DNA from: VYFG01 sp022827325 | GTDB lineage: Bacteria > Pseudomonadota > Gammaproteobacteria > Arenicellales > Poriferihabitantaceae | Direction: 5' to 3' | DNA: 64,000 bases | Assembly: GCA_022827325.1 (NCBI GenBank) | Contig: JAJDTE010000067.1 | Location: forward strand, 1 to 64,000 | In this document: in pieces, positions 25,706-34,310 of the stretch | Layout: every line of letters begins with the position of its first letter | Position numbering within the stretch: the stretch's first letter is position 1 | Program-made: the position numbers and the translations under genes | The notes under the pieces: generated by a model | Database searches by the model: none | What the model was told of the DNA's origin: nothing | Seen by the model: the letters and a program-made list of their open reading frames with translations, nothing else

Positions 25706-26287
25706 ATGCCAGCACCGGCCATTGGCCTGATTGCCGGACTGGGCAATCCCGGCAGACAATATGCGGAAACCCGGCATAACGCCGGCTTCTGGTTCATCCA
25801 GGCGTTGCAGCAGTCCTTCGGCTTCTCGCTTCAGGAGGACAGCCGGTACAAGGCGCTGACAGGCGGTTTCAGGCTCGGCGACGCAACCATCCGGGTGATC
25901 GCGCCGCAGACGTTCATGAATCTCAGCGGCGACAGCGTGGTGCCTTATGCCCGGTTTTTCCGCATTCCCTCGGAACAGGTCCTGGTGGCCTACGATGAAC
26001 TGGACCTCCCGCCGGGCACCATCCGGCTCAAGCTGCAGGGCGGGCATGGCGGACACAGGGGCCTCGGAGACATCATGCAGAAATCCGGCGCCCGGGACAT
26101 GAAGCGCCTGCGGATCGGGATCGGCCATCCCGGCCCGGGCAGGGAAGCATCCCCATACGTGCTTTCAAGGCCCTCCGCCGATGACCGGATCGTCATCCTG
26201 GCCGCCATCGACCGGGCGGTGTCGGCGCTGCCGGACATTCTCCAGGGCGACTTCCCCCGGGCCATGAATTTCCTCCACACCGACTGA
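25706..26287 (+). CDS. pth: peptidyl-tRNA hydrolase
   Basis: A 193-residue enzyme that frees tRNA from peptidyl-tRNA dropped by ribosomes. Catalytic histidine H24 lies in GRQYAETRHNAGF; the other signatures are APQTFMNLSGDSV, VAYDELDLPPGTIRLK with the active-site aspartate, and GGHGGHRGLGDI. Length equals the family norm. It lies 80 bases after rplY and 2 bases before ychF, so pth and ychF are tightly coupled. Confidence 0.97.
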   Translation: MPAPAIGLIAGLGNPGRQYAETRHNAGFWFIQALQQSFGFSLQEDSRYKALTGGFRLGDATIRVIAPQTFMNLSGDSVVPYARFFRIPSEQVLVAYDELDLPPGTIRLKLQGGHGGHRGLGDIMQKSGARDMKRLRIGIGHPGPGREASPYVLSRPSADDRIVILAAIDRAVSALPDILQGDFPRAMNFLHTD

Positions 26288-26289
26288 CC

Positions 26290-27384
26290 ATGGGCTTCAG
26301 ATGCGGAATCGTGGGCCTGCCCAACGTGGGCAAGTCCACGCTGTTCAATGCCCTTACCCAGTCCGCTTCCGCGCAGGCGGCGAACTATGCCTTCTGCACC
26401 ATCGACCCCAACGTGGGCATCGTGGAAGTGCCGGACCCCAGGCTTTTCCGGATCAGCGACATCGTCAGGCCCGGCAAGACCATCCCGACCACCATCGAGT
26501 TCGTGGACATCGCGGGGCTGGTGGCCGGCGCGTCGAAGGGCGAGGGCCTTGGCAACCGGTTCCTGTCCCACATCCGCGAGGTGGACGCCATCGCCCACGT
26601 GGTCCGGGCCTTCGAGGACGGCAATATCGTCCACGTGACAGACCGCGTGGACCCCGTCTCTGACATCGAGACCATCAATACCGAACTGGTTCTGGCGGAC
26701 ATGGAAACCGCCGACCGGGCGCTTAAGCGGGCGGAAAAGAACAGCAAGTCCGGCGACAAGGAACAGCTCGCCATGGCAGCACTCCTTGGGCGGGTCATGG
26801 AATGCCTCGACGGGGGCAGGCCCTTGAGGGGCATGGAACTGGATGCCCGCGCGCGTGCGCGGCTGGGGCCGCTCTGTTTCCTGACGATCAAGCCAATCCT
26901 CTACATCGCCAATGTCGACGAGGACGGATTCGAGGACAATCCCCACCTGGATGCGATCCGGGCCGTTGCCGGGGACGAGGGCGCGGAGGTGGTGCCCGTT
27001 TGTGCCGCCATCGAGCAGGAACTGTCACAGATCAGCCCCGGGGAGGCGGAGGCCTTTCTCGCCGACATGGGGCTCAGCGAGCCCGGGCTCAACCGGGTGA
27101 TCCGCGCCGGATACCGCCTCCTTGACCTGCTGACCTTTTTCACCACCGGGCCGAGGGAGGTTCGCGCATGGACCGTGCGGGCCGGCGCCACCGCACCCCA
27201 GGCTGCCGGGGAAATCCACACGGACTTCGAGCGCGGATTCATCCGGGCCGAAACCACGGGATACGAGGACTTCATCCACTGCGGCGGGGAAGCCGGTGCC
27301 CGGGAAGCGGGCAAGCTGAGACTGGAAGGGAAAGACTACCGGGTGCAGGATGGCGATATCATGTATTTCCGTTTCAACGTGTAG
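26290..27384 (+). CDS. ychF: redox-regulated ATPase/GTPase YchF
   Basis: A 364-residue Obg-family P-loop protein that binds ribosomes and prefers ATP. G1 is GLPNVGKST (9-17), G3 is VDIAGLVAGASKGEGLGN, the nucleotide-specificity region reads YIANVDEDG instead of NKxD, as in YchF, and the C-terminal TGS domain ends with FRFNV. Length matches E. coli YchF (363). ATG lies 2 bases after the pth stop. Confidence 0.97.
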   Translation: MGFRCGIVGLPNVGKSTLFNALTQSASAQAANYAFCTIDPNVGIVEVPDPRLFRISDIVRPGKTIPTTIEFVDIAGLVAGASKGEGLGNRFLSHIREVDAIAHVVRAFEDGNIVHVTDRVDPVSDIETINTELVLADMETADRALKRAEKNSKSGDKEQLAMAALLGRVMECLDGGRPLRGMELDARARARLGPLCFLTIKPILYIANVDEDGFEDNPHLDAIRAVAGDEGAEVVPVCAAIEQELSQISPGEAEAFLADMGLSEPGLNRVIRAGYRLLDLLTFFTTGPREVRAWTVRAGATAPQAAGEIHTDFERGFIRAETTGYEDFIHCGGEAGAREAGKLRLEGKDYRVQDGDIMYFRFNV

Positions 27385-27438
27385 CGGCATCCGGGCCCGC
27401 CGATCACACCGCCAGGAAACCGCGATCTGGATCCATTG

Positions 27439-29568
27439 ATGACGCCGGAGGACAGTCCCACCACAGCGACACTCGACGGGATCACCGCCCGGCTGGACGA
27501 GTATCTCGACCCGGTGCTTTCCACCCGCCGCACCTCGTCGGGCCCCGCCAGGGGCCTGCTGCCGCTCACGGAGGAAGAACGGGATTTCGCCCTGCACTGG
27601 ACCGACGTCATCCGCCGGTCCAACTCGGAGATGGCCTTCCAGTTCGTCAGCCATGCTCCAACAGCGATCCGGCTCATGGGCCTGGAGGGGACACGCCGTT
27701 GGCTGCTGCACGCCATGGATGTGTATGACAAGGAAGGGCTCTATCCCGGATGCACCGCGCTCGACGCCCTGGAGGCATACGCGGCCGAGTTCCGTCTCAG
27801 TCACATTACCGTCTCCCTGGACCAGATCCGCCCGGTACTGGAGACGTTCATCACCGGCCTGGCGGGACGCACACTGAAACTGGAGGCCGGCAACAGCATC
27901 TACACGGACACCAACACGCTCTACCTGCCCGCCCAGATCAATCGATTCAACGACTGGGAACTGAATTACTGCCTGTACAAGGTCATGTCGGTGCACCTGT
28001 GGGCACAGACCTGGTTCGGCACCTTCCGCCGGCAGAGTCCGGACGCGCCCCACCTGGTGCAGATCCTGGCGAAGTTCCAGGACAACGGCCGCGCGCTGCG
28101 CCTGTTCAACCTGCTGGAAACCGCCAGGCTCAACGCCTGCATCGGGCGGGAACTTCCCGGGCTCGCCCGGGAGATGTTCGGGCTGCATGCCCCGGCACCG
28201 GTGCATGACGCCACCTGGCGGCATTACCTGGATCTGCTCGAGGACGAGAACGCCACGGTGTCGGATACCCTGGCCGCAACGGAAAAGCTCTATCCCCTGC
28301 AGATGCCCTGGCCGGAGGCCCTCGTCTACCAGGGCGGGTTTGACCTCGAGGCGGCCAGGGACGGCATCGAGCAGCGACTGGAACTGGAGAAGGACGAGCT
28401 TCAGTCCGCCCTCGCCGAACTGCTGCGCCAGACCCGGGGCGAGGGCGACGATGCGGCCGCGGCGGAGAACGCCGAGGTCGACCTCCGGCACGACGAGGAA
28501 TCCGGCGCCGACCCCGAGCTTGCCGTGGACGGCGAACCGGTGGCGCCTTCCGCGGATCTGGAAAACCTGCTGCGCTCCCTGCTGCAGGACCTGGAAGACA
28601 TCCCGGAAGACTGGCTGGTGCCCGCCGGCGATGGCGACTACAACGCCGATGAGCAGGGACAGCAGCCGGAGCCTGACGACCGGGCCGTGACCGGCGGTGG
28701 CACGTTTACCTACGATGAATGGGACTACCGCCGCCAGACCTACCGCAAGAACTGGTGCACGCTCAGGGAAACGACGACCCAGCCGGTTTACGATGATTTT
28801 TACGTACGCACCCTGAAGCGGTATGCACCCCTGGTGGGAGACATTCGGCGGTATTTCGAGGCCCTGCGGGGGGACGACCGCATCCTGAAAGCGGAACCCA
28901 CCGGGGACAACGTGGACCTGGACGCCCTGATCACCGCCTATGCGGACATGCAGACCGGCGTGGAGATGAGCGACCGGGTATACACCCGCAAGCAGAAAGT
29001 GGAGCGGGACCTGGCCGTGGTCTTCATGGTGGACGTCAGTGGCTCCACCAAGGGATGGATCAACGAGGCGGAGCGAGAAAGCCTGATACTGCTGTGCGAG
29101 GCCCTGGAAATCCTCGGCGACCAGTACGCCATTTACGGGTTCTCCGGCATGACCCGGAACCGCTGCGAGGTGTACCGGATCAAGTCGTTCGCACGCCGCT
29201 ACGATGACGAGATACGGGCCCGCATCAGCGGATTGCGCCCCCAGGACTACACCCGGATGGGGGTCACCATCCGGCACCTGACCGGCATACTGGGCCAGGT
29301 GGAGGCAAGAACCCGTGTCCTGATCACCCTTTCCGACGGCAAGCCGGACGACTATGACGGCTACCGCGGTGAATACGGCATCGAGGATACGCGCCAGGCC
29401 CTGCTGGAAGCGCGCAACACCGGGATTCATCCGTTCTGCATCACCATCGACACCGAGGCCGGGGAATACCTGCCGCACATGTACGGTCCCGCAAGTTTCG
29501 TGGTGGTGGACGAGGTACGCAAGCTGCCCCTGAAAGTGGCCGATATCTACCGCCGCCTGACCACCTGA
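27439..29568 (+). CDS. VWA-domain protein of the NorD/CbbO type, orphan
   Basis: A 709-residue cytoplasmic protein from ATG 27439 (a TTG lies one codon earlier). The C-terminal von Willebrand A domain starts near residue 530 with the metal-ion (MIDAS) motif VVFMVDVSGSTKGW, continues with a conserved threonine in RMGVTIRHLTG and the ITLSDGKPDDYDG motif, which is the NorD/CbbO signature. The N-terminal 400 residues are helical with an acidic linker. NorD and CbbO work with a MoxR AAA+ partner (NorQ or CbbQ) to insert metal or remodel an enzyme (nitric oxide reductase, Rubisco). Neither norCB, cbb genes nor a CbbQ-type ATPase is adjacent; the nearest AAA+ gene is the CobS-like one 3 kb away. Confidence 0.82.
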   Translation: MTPEDSPTTATLDGITARLDEYLDPVLSTRRTSSGPARGLLPLTEEERDFALHWTDVIRRSNSEMAFQFVSHAPTAIRLMGLEGTRRWLLHAMDVYDKEGLYPGCTALDALEAYAAEFRLSHITVSLDQIRPVLETFITGLAGRTLKLEAGNSIYTDTNTLYLPAQINRFNDWELNYCLYKVMSVHLWAQTWFGTFRRQSPDAPHLVQILAKFQDNGRALRLFNLLETARLNACIGRELPGLAREMFGLHAPAPVHDATWRHYLDLLEDENATVSDTLAATEKLYPLQMPWPEALVYQGGFDLEAARDGIEQRLELEKDELQSALAELLRQTRGEGDDAAAAENAEVDLRHDEESGADPELAVDGEPVAPSADLENLLRSLLQDLEDIPEDWLVPAGDGDYNADEQGQQPEPDDRAVTGGGTFTYDEWDYRRQTYRKNWCTLRETTTQPVYDDFYVRTLKRYAPLVGDIRRYFEALRGDDRILKAEPTGDNVDLDALITAYADMQTGVEMSDRVYTRKQKVERDLAVVFMVDVSGSTKGWINEAERESLILLCEALEILGDQYAIYGFSGMTRNRCEVYRIKSFARRYDDEIRARISGLRPQDYTRMGVTIRHLTGILGQVEARTRVLITLSDGKPDDYDGYRGEYGIEDTRQALLEARNTGIHPFCITIDTEAGEYLPHMYGPASFVVVDEVRKLPLKVADIYRRLTT

Positions 29569-29981
29569 ACGACATGCCGCCATCAGCACCGGAGTCCGGG
29601 CCGCAGCGCCTGCCGATCCGCAGGGTCGGCCGCGTCGGTCCGGGGCTATCCGGGGCTTGCCAAATGGGGAAATCCGCAAGTACCATGACGGGAGTATCCG
29701 ATGGGCGCGTGATGCGCCCCGCGGATACGGCTCCACCGGAAAATTCGAAACAATGAACAGTCAGCGCACCGGCTCCAGGCCGGATGCAACCGCCACCGGG
29801 CAGGTGGGCACGCCGGCAGCGGTTTCCGCGGCCGGCCCGGATCATGCGAACCCCGGCCAGGATGGCACGGAATCGGCTGGCGCCGAGGACGAACCGGCCC
29901 CTCCGGACGGGGCTTCCCCGGCTCCGGGTTTCCGGTCACTGCCAACCGGGACGGTCATGGCGGCCGGGGGGCGGTAGCGCC
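29569..29981. other. 413-base gap between the VWA gene and the CDF transporter gene
   Basis: No convincing gene is seen. An open frame at 29753-29977 (74 codons, ATG) would encode a Pro/Ala/Gly/Asp-rich disordered peptide ending four bases before the transporter start; the composition is what random GC-rich DNA gives, and no strong ribosome site precedes it. The region may hold the promoter of the transporter gene, but I could not find a convincing -35/-10 pair. Confidence 0.4.
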
Positions 29982-30935
29982 ATGTCTTCCATCCACGGTT
30001 CCCGCAAGGTCATCTTCGCCGCGATGGCCGGCAACAGCCTGATCGCCACAACCAAGTTCATTGCCGCTGGCATCACCGGCAGTTCCGCCATGTTCAGCGA
30101 GGCCATCCATTCGGTGGTGGACACCGGCAACCAGTGCCTCCTGTTGTATGGCTTGAAGCGGTCCGGCAAGCCTGCGGATGCGCGCCACCCCTTCGGCTAC
30201 AGCATGGAGCTCTATTTCTGGACCTTCGTGGTGGCCATCCTGATCTTTTCCCTGGGGGCTGGCCTGTCCATCTACGAGGGCGTCAGCAAACTGCAGAATC
30301 CCCACACGATCCAGAAACCGCTGGTGAACTACATCGTGCTCGGGTTCGCGATGCTCTTCGAGGGCGCCGCCTGGTGGGTGGCCCTGCACGAATTCCGCAA
30401 GACCAAGGGGGCCCTCAGCTACATCAAGGCGATACAGCGCAGCAAGGATCCCACGGTGTTCACCGTCCTTTTCGAGGACAGCGCGGCGATGCTGGGCCTG
30501 TGCGCGGCCCTGATCGGCATCAGTCTGGCCCAGATCACCGGCAACCCGGTCTTCGACGCCATTGCCTCCATCGTCATCGGCATCATTCTCGCCTGCACGG
30601 CAGCCTTGCTCGCCTACGAGAGCAAGGGCCTGCTCATCGGCGAGGCGGCGCGGCCCAGGGTGATCGGCAGTATCCGCAGGATCGTCAACGGCCACGAGGG
30701 CATCATCAGCATCAACGAGCTGCTGACCATGCATTTCGGACCACGCGACATCCTGCTTTGTCTCAGCGTCGACTTCGTCGACGGCATTTCCGCGAGCGAG
30801 GTGGAGTCCACGATTTCGGATATGGAGGCGGACATCAAGTCGGCCCACCCGGAAATCACCCGTGTATTCATCGAGGCCCAGAGCTGGCGCGGCCACGATG
30901 ACAACCTGCGCATGAAATACCTGGCCGAGGAGTAG
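29982..30935 (+). CDS. cation diffusion facilitator (CDF) family transporter
   Basis: A 317-residue inner-membrane divalent-metal transporter, start ATG 29982 because the conserved family sequence begins at SRKVIFAAMAGNSLIATTKF. About six membrane spans; the metal site pattern SEAIHSVVDTGNQ (His-x3-Asp) is in the second and a matching ED pair in LFEDSAAMLGLC is in the fifth span. A cytoplasmic domain of about 95 residues follows. The overall pattern is nearest the ZnT9-like branch of CDF proteins, so export of zinc, iron or manganese is possible. It lies between two VWA proteins of metal-insertion type, an interesting but unproved association. Confidence 0.88.
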   Translation: MSSIHGSRKVIFAAMAGNSLIATTKFIAAGITGSSAMFSEAIHSVVDTGNQCLLLYGLKRSGKPADARHPFGYSMELYFWTFVVAILIFSLGAGLSIYEGVSKLQNPHTIQKPLVNYIVLGFAMLFEGAAWWVALHEFRKTKGALSYIKAIQRSKDPTVFTVLFEDSAAMLGLCAALIGISLAQITGNPVFDAIASIVIGIILACTAALLAYESKGLLIGEAARPRVIGSIRRIVNGHEGIISINELLTMHFGPRDILLCLSVDFVDGISASEVESTISDMEADIKSAHPEITRVFIEAQSWRGHDDNLRMKYLAEE

Positions 30936-31013
30936 CCCGGCACGGATTCCCGCCATCCCGCAGACCGCCCGGCGACGCCCAGGACCCGGTCCCGGGAGAC
31001 GCCCCGCGGCCGG

Positions 31014-32720
31014 TCACTGCAGCCGATGGCCCCGGTACAGGGATTCCAGCGCCCTGAACTCCGCATTTCCCAGGGTGCCGGCGAGATCCAGCACCAGCGA
31101 GTGGGCATAGAAATCGCCGAGATCAAGATTCACCCCGATTCCCCGCAGTTCGATCTCGCCGCCGCCCTCCAGCCGCTGTATCACGTCCCGCAGGTGACCG
31201 TCCAGGAACCCGGGCGGATTGTGATGGCCGGTGGCACTGTCCATGGGCGCGCCGTCCGAGATCATCACCAGGCAACGGCGATTGGCCTCGCAGGCGATGA
31301 GCCGCCCGGCCGCCCATTCCAGGGCCTCGCCATCCAGCCCTTCACGAAAGTGGTTCGTCGACAGCAGTGCCGCAATGCCTTCCCGGGCGCGGCGCCAGGG
31401 GGTTCTGGCATCCTTGTAGACCACGTGCAGCCGGTCATTGAGCCGGCCCGGGGAATCCGGGCATCCGGCCCTGCGCCAGATTTCGATGGACTGCCCTCCG
31501 GTCCAGCCGCCGGTGGTGAAGCCAAGGATCTCGTTCGGCACGCCGGCCAGATCCAGGGCGCGGCTGTAGATATCCACCAGCACCGCCACCGCCTCATACC
31601 GCAGTCGCTTCATGGAACCTGAATTGTCAATGAGGAAACTGACCACGGTCTCGGCCCTGGGCACCCGCTGGCGTTGACGGAAGATGCGGCTGTAGGCCGG
31701 GTTGGCGACAATCTGGGACAGTCGCCTTCCGTCCAGGTACCCGTCTTCCTCGCCGAAGTTCCAGCCGGCATGCTCGGGCGCCGAAAACAGGGTTTTCAGC
31801 CGCTGGGCGAGCCTGGGCACGCTCACGGCCTGGGCCTTCACCAGCCGGTCAAGGTCCGCCCGCAGCGCCCGCCGCCGGGACGCCAGCGGCACCACCTCCC
31901 GGGCACCGACTTCGCGGTCGTGGTCCCGGCAGAAAACGCGGTACCGGCCGCTGGACTCGCCGGGCTGCCCGGGCCCGGTTCCGGCCCCGGCGCCGGCTGC
32001 ATCCGTGTACCGCTCGTCCACCGAATGCTGGCGCGGCAGCAGCATCCGCTGGGCGGTCCGGGCAGTCTGTCGTTCCACGCCGCCGAAGGCATCGGCGATG
32101 TTTCCGGCCACCTGCGCGATGGCAAGTGCATGCTGCGCATAGGCCTGCTGGTCGTGCCGCAGACGGGGCAATGCCTTCAGCGCGTCTCCGATCAGCGGCC
32201 CGAGACGGAAACGGGTGGACTCGATGAGCCCCTCCACCTCCTCGTCCTGCGCGGCCCCGGTCAGGCGCGAGCGCACGATCTGGGTGATGCTGTATACGAC
32301 CAGGCCGAATTCGTTTTCCGCGAATCCCGAGGCCCGGCTCTTGCGGCACCATTCGTTGAAAGCATCGTCGAGATTGCGTCGAAGACCCCTCAGTCCCTGC
32401 GGCGCCAGGCTTTCCACCCGGAGCTGTTCCAGGATATCGAACACCATGGCAGCGGCAGCGCTCGGGGGCATCAGCGACCCGTGCAGTTCGAGGTCCGTAT
32501 GGATCAGCCGCAGGGCCATGGCATCGGCCACGCCGCGGCACCGGACCAGGGAATCCCGGTCGACATCCAGGGCCAGATGCGGACACATGAGGGCCACGCC
32601 GCGATTGCCGTCAAACAACAGGTCCCGCCGGAATTCCGCAGCCGGATGCGCCGCCAGCGCCCGAATGGCCGCGGCGCAATGACGCTCGATGTGGCGTTTG
32701 CGGACCTGTTCGCCGCTCAA
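31014..32720 (-). CDS. CobT-like cobaltochelatase subunit (VWA domain)
   Basis: A 568-residue protein resembling the CobT subunit of aerobic cobaltochelatase. The C-terminal VWA domain has the MIDAS motif SFLIDNSGSMK, the NEILGFTTGGWTGGQS stretch and MISDGAPMDSAT, all characteristic of CobT. The N-terminal part is helical and lacks the long acidic region of classical CobT. CobT forms ring complexes with the AAA+ subunit CobS, whose homologue is encoded just upstream (27 bases). The large subunit CobN and other cobalamin genes are absent from the window, so these two may serve another chelatase or act as a MoxR-VWA remodelling pair. Confidence 0.85.
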   Translation of the reverse strand: MSGEQVRKRHIERHCAAAIRALAAHPAAEFRRDLLFDGNRGVALMCPHLALDVDRDSLVRCRGVADAMALRLIHTDLELHGSLMPPSAAAAMVFDILEQLRVESLAPQGLRGLRRNLDDAFNEWCRKSRASGFAENEFGLVVYSITQIVRSRLTGAAQDEEVEGLIESTRFRLGPLIGDALKALPRLRHDQQAYAQHALAIAQVAGNIADAFGGVERQTARTAQRMLLPRQHSVDERYTDAAGAGAGTGPGQPGESSGRYRVFCRDHDREVGAREVVPLASRRRALRADLDRLVKAQAVSVPRLAQRLKTLFSAPEHAGWNFGEEDGYLDGRRLSQIVANPAYSRIFRQRQRVPRAETVVSFLIDNSGSMKRLRYEAVAVLVDIYSRALDLAGVPNEILGFTTGGWTGGQSIEIWRRAGCPDSPGRLNDRLHVVYKDARTPWRRAREGIAALLSTNHFREGLDGEALEWAAGRLIACEANRRCLVMISDGAPMDSATGHHNPPGFLDGHLRDVIQRLEGGGEIELRGIGVNLDLGDFYAHSLVLDLAGTLGNAEFRALESLYRGHRLQ

Positions 32721-32747
32721 GGGGACATTCCCGGTCCGGCGCCGGGC

Positions 32748-33704
32748 CTACGGCCCGACGGCGATGGAGTATTCCAGTTCCTCGCCCATGGCGCGCTGGT
32801 AGTACTCCGCGATGATGGAGCGTTCGGCGTCATCGCATTTGTTCAGGAACGAAAGGCGGAAAGCACGGCCCATGTCGCCGAATATCTCCGTGTTCTCCGC
32901 CCAGGTGATCACCGTGCGCGGCGACATGACGGTGGAGATGTCCCCCGCGGCGAAGCCCTTGCGGGTGAGATCCGCCACCGCCACCATGCTTTCGACGACG
33001 TCCCGGCGATTGCCGAACGACGGCACCTGCGCCAGCACGATGCGGACCTCGTCCGAGGCATCAAGGTAGTTCAGCGTGGTGACGATGTTCCACCGGTCCA
33101 CCTGGGCCTGGTTCAGTACCTGGGTGCCGTGATAGAGGCTGTTCAGGTTGCCGAGGCCCACGGTATTGGCCGTGGCGAACAGCCGGAACGCCGGATGGGG
33201 ATTGATCACCCGGTTCTGGTCCAGCAGGGTGAATTTCCCGTTCCGCTCCAGGATCCGCTGGATCACGAACATGACATCGGGCCGCCCGGCGTCAAATTCG
33301 TCGAAGATCAATGCCACCGGCCGTTGCAGCGCCCAGGGGATCATGCCCTCCTGGAATTCCGTCACCTGGCGGCCCTCGCGGATTGCGATCACATCCCGCC
33401 CCACCAGGTCCAGCCGGCTGATGTGGCCGTCCAGGTTCACCCGCACGCAGGGCCAGTTGAGCCTGGCCGCGACCTGCTCGACATGAGTGGACTTCCCCGT
33501 GCCGTGGAAGCCCTGGACCATGACCCGGCGGTCATTGATGAAGCCGGCCAGGATGGCCAGGGTCACGTCCGGATTGAAGCAGTAGGCCGGATCGATCTCC
33601 GGCACATGGGCGTCGCGCTCGCTGAACGCGGGCACCTCCAGATCGGCTTCGATGCCGAATACCTCCCGGGCGGACACGGCCTTGTCCGGAATGAGCTCAA
33701 TCAT
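32748..33704 (-). CDS. CobS-like AAA+ ATPase
   Basis: A 318-residue MoxR-class AAA+ ATPase of the CobS type. Walker A is GFHGTGKST (65-73), Walker B VALIFDEFDAG (about 129-139), sensor 1 FATANTVGLGN, and the arginine-bearing segment follows. The N-terminal VFGIEADLEVPAFSE resembles CobS. CobS hydrolyses ATP to drive cobalt insertion into hydrogenobyrinic acid diamide by CobN. It precedes the CobT-like gene by 27 bases in the same operon and diverges from glnK. Confidence 0.87.
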   Translation of the reverse strand: MIELIPDKAVSAREVFGIEADLEVPAFSERDAHVPEIDPAYCFNPDVTLAILAGFINDRRVMVQGFHGTGKSTHVEQVAARLNWPCVRVNLDGHISRLDLVGRDVIAIREGRQVTEFQEGMIPWALQRPVALIFDEFDAGRPDVMFVIQRILERNGKFTLLDQNRVINPHPAFRLFATANTVGLGNLNSLYHGTQVLNQAQVDRWNIVTTLNYLDASDEVRIVLAQVPSFGNRRDVVESMVAVADLTRKGFAAGDISTVMSPRTVITWAENTEIFGDMGRAFRLSFLNKCDDAERSIIAEYYQRAMGEELEYSIAVGP

Positions 33705-33779
33705 GTCTGGGGGATCGGGTCAGGGCGGATGAAGGCGGCGATTGTACCGCCTTTATCGCCGCCGGCACCGCCGCCGGGA

Positions 33780-33817
33780 TGCACCAGGGCGCTCCATCGG
33801 TGCACCATCATTGTGCA
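33780..33817 (+). promoter_or_regulatory. NtrC-type binding sites upstream of glnK
   Basis: At 33801-33817 stands TGCACCA-TCA-TTGTGCA, one base from the consensus TGCACCA-N3-TGGTGCA. A second TGCACCA half-site begins at 33780, exactly 21 bases (two helical turns) upstream. They lie about 60-100 bases before the sigma-54 promoter, the usual enhancer position. This implies control by nitrogen status through NtrC. Confidence 0.75.
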
Positions 33818-33878
33818 GACGAACTTCCGCAAGGGATATTGAGGCGTCTAACCTTCTGATTATAAAAAATAAACAAAA

Positions 33879-33896
33879 CTGGCACGGTAATTGCTT
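33879..33896 (+). promoter_or_regulatory. sigma-54 promoter of glnK-amtB
   Basis: CTGGCACG-GTAA-TTGCTT is an essentially perfect match to the -24/-12 consensus (TGGCACG-N4-TTGCW). It ends about 57 bases before the glnK ATG, leaving a short leader. Confidence 0.9.
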
Positions 33897-33953
33897 CCCT
33901 GCCTGCCAGGTGCCCGCAAGGGCCGTTTGTTCCAAGTCATGAGGAGGAATCAC

Positions 33954-34292
33954 ATGAAACTCATTGTAGCGATCATCAAGCCCTTCAAGGTGGATGACGT
34001 GCGCACCGCCCTTTCCGAGGCCGGTGTCAGCGGAATGACCATGACCGAGGTCAAGGGCTTCGGCCGCCAGAAGGGTCATTCCGAACTCTACCGCGGCGCG
34101 GAATACGTGGTGGATTTCCTGCCCAAGATCAAGCTGGAAATCGCCATCGACAGCGCGGTTCTCGACCAGGTGGTGGAAGCGATCGTCAACGCCGCCTCCA
34201 CCGGCAAGGTGGGGGACGGCAAGGTCTTTGTGTATGACATCGAGCAGGTGGTCCGTATCCGCACGGGCGAATCCGGCGTTGACGCAATCTGA
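33954..34292 (+). CDS. glnK: nitrogen regulatory protein P-II
   Basis: A 112-residue trimeric signal protein sensing 2-oxoglutarate and ATP/ADP. The T-loop carries Tyr51 (GHSELYRGAEYVVDFLPK), the uridylylation site for GlnD; the B-loop TGKVGDGKVFV and C-loop RIRTGESG are intact. AGGAGGAAT is the ribosome site. It is linked to amtB (18 bases), which marks it as GlnK, the form that blocks AmtB under ammonium excess, rather than GlnB. Controlled by the sigma-54 promoter and NtrC box just upstream. Confidence 0.96.
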   Translation: MKLIVAIIKPFKVDDVRTALSEAGVSGMTMTEVKGFGRQKGHSELYRGAEYVVDFLPKIKLEIAIDSAVLDQVVEAIVNAASTGKVGDGKVFVYDIEQVVRIRTGESGVDAI

Positions 34293-34310
34293 TCAGAGAG
34301 GACAACTACC

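Noticed and set aside
27025..29736. 903-codon open frame antisense to the NorD-like gene
   Set aside because: Shadow of a strongly supported VWA protein gene; no motifs.
29753..29977. 74-codon Pro/Ala/Gly-rich open frame before the CDF gene
   Set aside because: No strong ribosome site and composition expected by chance; kept only as a remark on the gap.
31014..33704. Interpretation as part of a cobalamin synthesis locus
   Set aside because: No cobN or other cob genes lie in the window; kept as CobST-like only.
31674..33842. 722-codon open frame antisense to the CobT/CobS-like genes
   Set aside because: Spans two supported genes on the other strand and has antisense-type composition.
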